Part shown: one piece after another, positions 5,929 to 6,422 of the stretch
Position numbering within the stretch: the stretch's first letter is position 1
Layout of the letters: the number at the start of each line of letters is the position of its first letter
From: Melioribacteraceae bacterium
GTDB lineage: Bacteria; Bacteroidota; Ignavibacteria; Ignavibacteriales; Melioribacteraceae
Reading direction: 5' to 3'
DNA length: 6,422 nt
Assembly: GCA_026983755.1 (NCBI GenBank)
Contig: JALSTL010000208.1
Location: forward strand, 1-6,422
Notes under the pieces: generated by a model
Databases searched by the model: none
What the model was told of the DNA's origin: nothing
Seen by the model: only the letters and a program-made list of their open reading frames with translations
Made by a program: the position numbers and the translations under genes

Positions 5929-5958
5929 CAAAATTATATTGTATTATTTTAAAACAAA
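5929..5958 (-). promoter_or_regulatory. Bacteroidota-type promoter for the SLBB-kinase pair
   Basis: On the minus strand TTTG (5958-5955) and TAATTTTG (5936-5929) are 18 bases apart, matching TTTG/TAnnTTTG with slightly short spacing. The start site would be near 5922, about 25 bases before the ATG at 5897. A second TAATTTTG lies at 5962-5955, overlapping the upstream element. This gives the SLBB and kinase genes a possible promoter of their own in the 126-base gap, where no terminator for the upstream gene is seen. Confidence 0.45.
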
Positions 5959-6023
5959 ATTAATATATGCAAAATACAAATTTTTTAATAAAAAGAAATA
6001 AGATTTTTTACCCAATCAAATAT

Positions 6024-6422
6024 TTAAATACCGTAACCTATTACAATTGAAAAATCTCTATACAGTTGGGTTTTAAAATCGGTTTTACTAATAGCTTGTT
6101 CATATTTCAAATATTGAAAATGAGCTTTTACAAATAAATCGTGTGTAATTTCGTATTTTGCATTAATTCCGTAATATGTATAATTTCTTCTATCACTAAT
6201 TCTATCCGTAAATAAGAACGGTGGTTGAGGTATTTGAATTTTATAAGCTCTGTTGCCTTTTGCTTCAGTTCCTTTTCTAATATATTGACCCCATACTTTA
6301 ATGTTCAATCCTCTCATTATTTTATAATCAAGAGCGCCGTAAATTAAATCTCCGTTATCGCCAATCCAATGACCAATTAAGTATGAAGAGCTTGTATAAT
6401 TTAAGGTGGGAATAAAATGTCT
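6024..6422 (-). CDS. Wzi-like outer-membrane beta-barrel protein, C-terminal fragment
   Basis: The frame is open from the right window edge to TAA at 6026-6024 and gives 132 residues, so the start lies outside; the Met at 6317 is internal. The visible part has alternating hydrophobic and polar strands rich in Tyr and Gly (for example YLIGHWIGDNGD, LIYGALDYKI, NIKVWGQYIRKG, YYGINAKYEI, LFVKAHFQYLKYE, FSIVIGYGI), as in an outer-membrane barrel. The HWIG, DYK-RG and WGQYIRKG segments resemble the C-terminal part of Wzi-like capsule-assembly barrels of the Bacteroidota/Ignavibacteria. In E. coli, Wzi is a surface lectin that anchors capsule. The neighbouring SLBB and Wzc-type genes support this role. 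The last residue is Ile rather than the more usual Phe. Another barrel family is possible, because only the C-terminus is visible. Confidence 0.65.
   Translation of the reverse strand, partial: RHFIPTLNYTSSSYLIGHWIGDNGDLIYGALDYKIMRGLNIKVWGQYIRKGTEAKGNRAYKIQIPQPPFLFTDRISDRRNYTYYGINAKYEITHDLFVKAHFQYLKYEQAISKTDFKTQLYRDFSIVIGYGI

Overview
The window is AT-rich and comes from a bacterium with an outer membrane. It most likely belongs to the Bacteroidota/Chlorobi/Ignavibacteria (FCB) lineage. Two things suggest this. The promoter upstream of the tRNA, and a looser one upstream of the SLBB gene, follow the TTTG / TAnnTTTG pattern of Bacteroidota. The 3' end also carries a Wzi-like barrel, an SLBB protein and a tyrosine-kinase co-polymerase. 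Several genes have clear Shine-Dalgarno sequences, which is less typical of core Bacteroidetes and leans towards an Ignavibacteria- or Chlorobi-like member. The assignment is an inference; no rRNA or other marker gene is present.

Left part (1-1285). The N-terminus of an OPT-family oligopeptide transporter runs off the left edge on the minus strand. It is divergent from a tRNA with a CAU anticodon, whose acceptor stem fits tRNA-Ile2 better than elongator tRNA-Met. The 160-base gap between them holds a well-matched tRNA promoter and two perfect inverted repeats. About 540 bases of AT-rich DNA without a convincing gene follow. A plus-strand pair of very small membrane-protein genes comes next (40 and 60 codons, each with one predicted transmembrane helix and a good ribosome binding site). 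The pair ends at a strong hairpin terminator that overlaps the end of the convergent neighbour.

Middle (1268-2981). A PutP-type sodium/proline symporter on the minus strand is full length and keeps the key sodium- and proline-site residues. Upstream of it lies an unexplained 94-base imperfect palindrome, followed by the terminator of the next operon.

Right part (3003-6422). A minus-strand polysaccharide-export cluster is transcribed right to left. It starts with the C-terminal part of a Wzi-like outer-membrane barrel (cut by the window edge), then a short secreted SLBB protein with a C-terminal membrane helix, then a fused Wzz/BY-kinase co-polymerase (Wzc type). These would cover outer-membrane anchoring, periplasmic export, and inner-membrane chain-length control with tyrosine-kinase regulation. 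No glycosyltransferases, Wzx/Wzy or phosphatase are visible.

No clearly new multi-gene system is visible. The best candidates for undescribed biology are the two-gene small membrane-protein operon, the 94-base palindromic element, and the short SLBB protein that lacks the usual polysaccharide-export domain.
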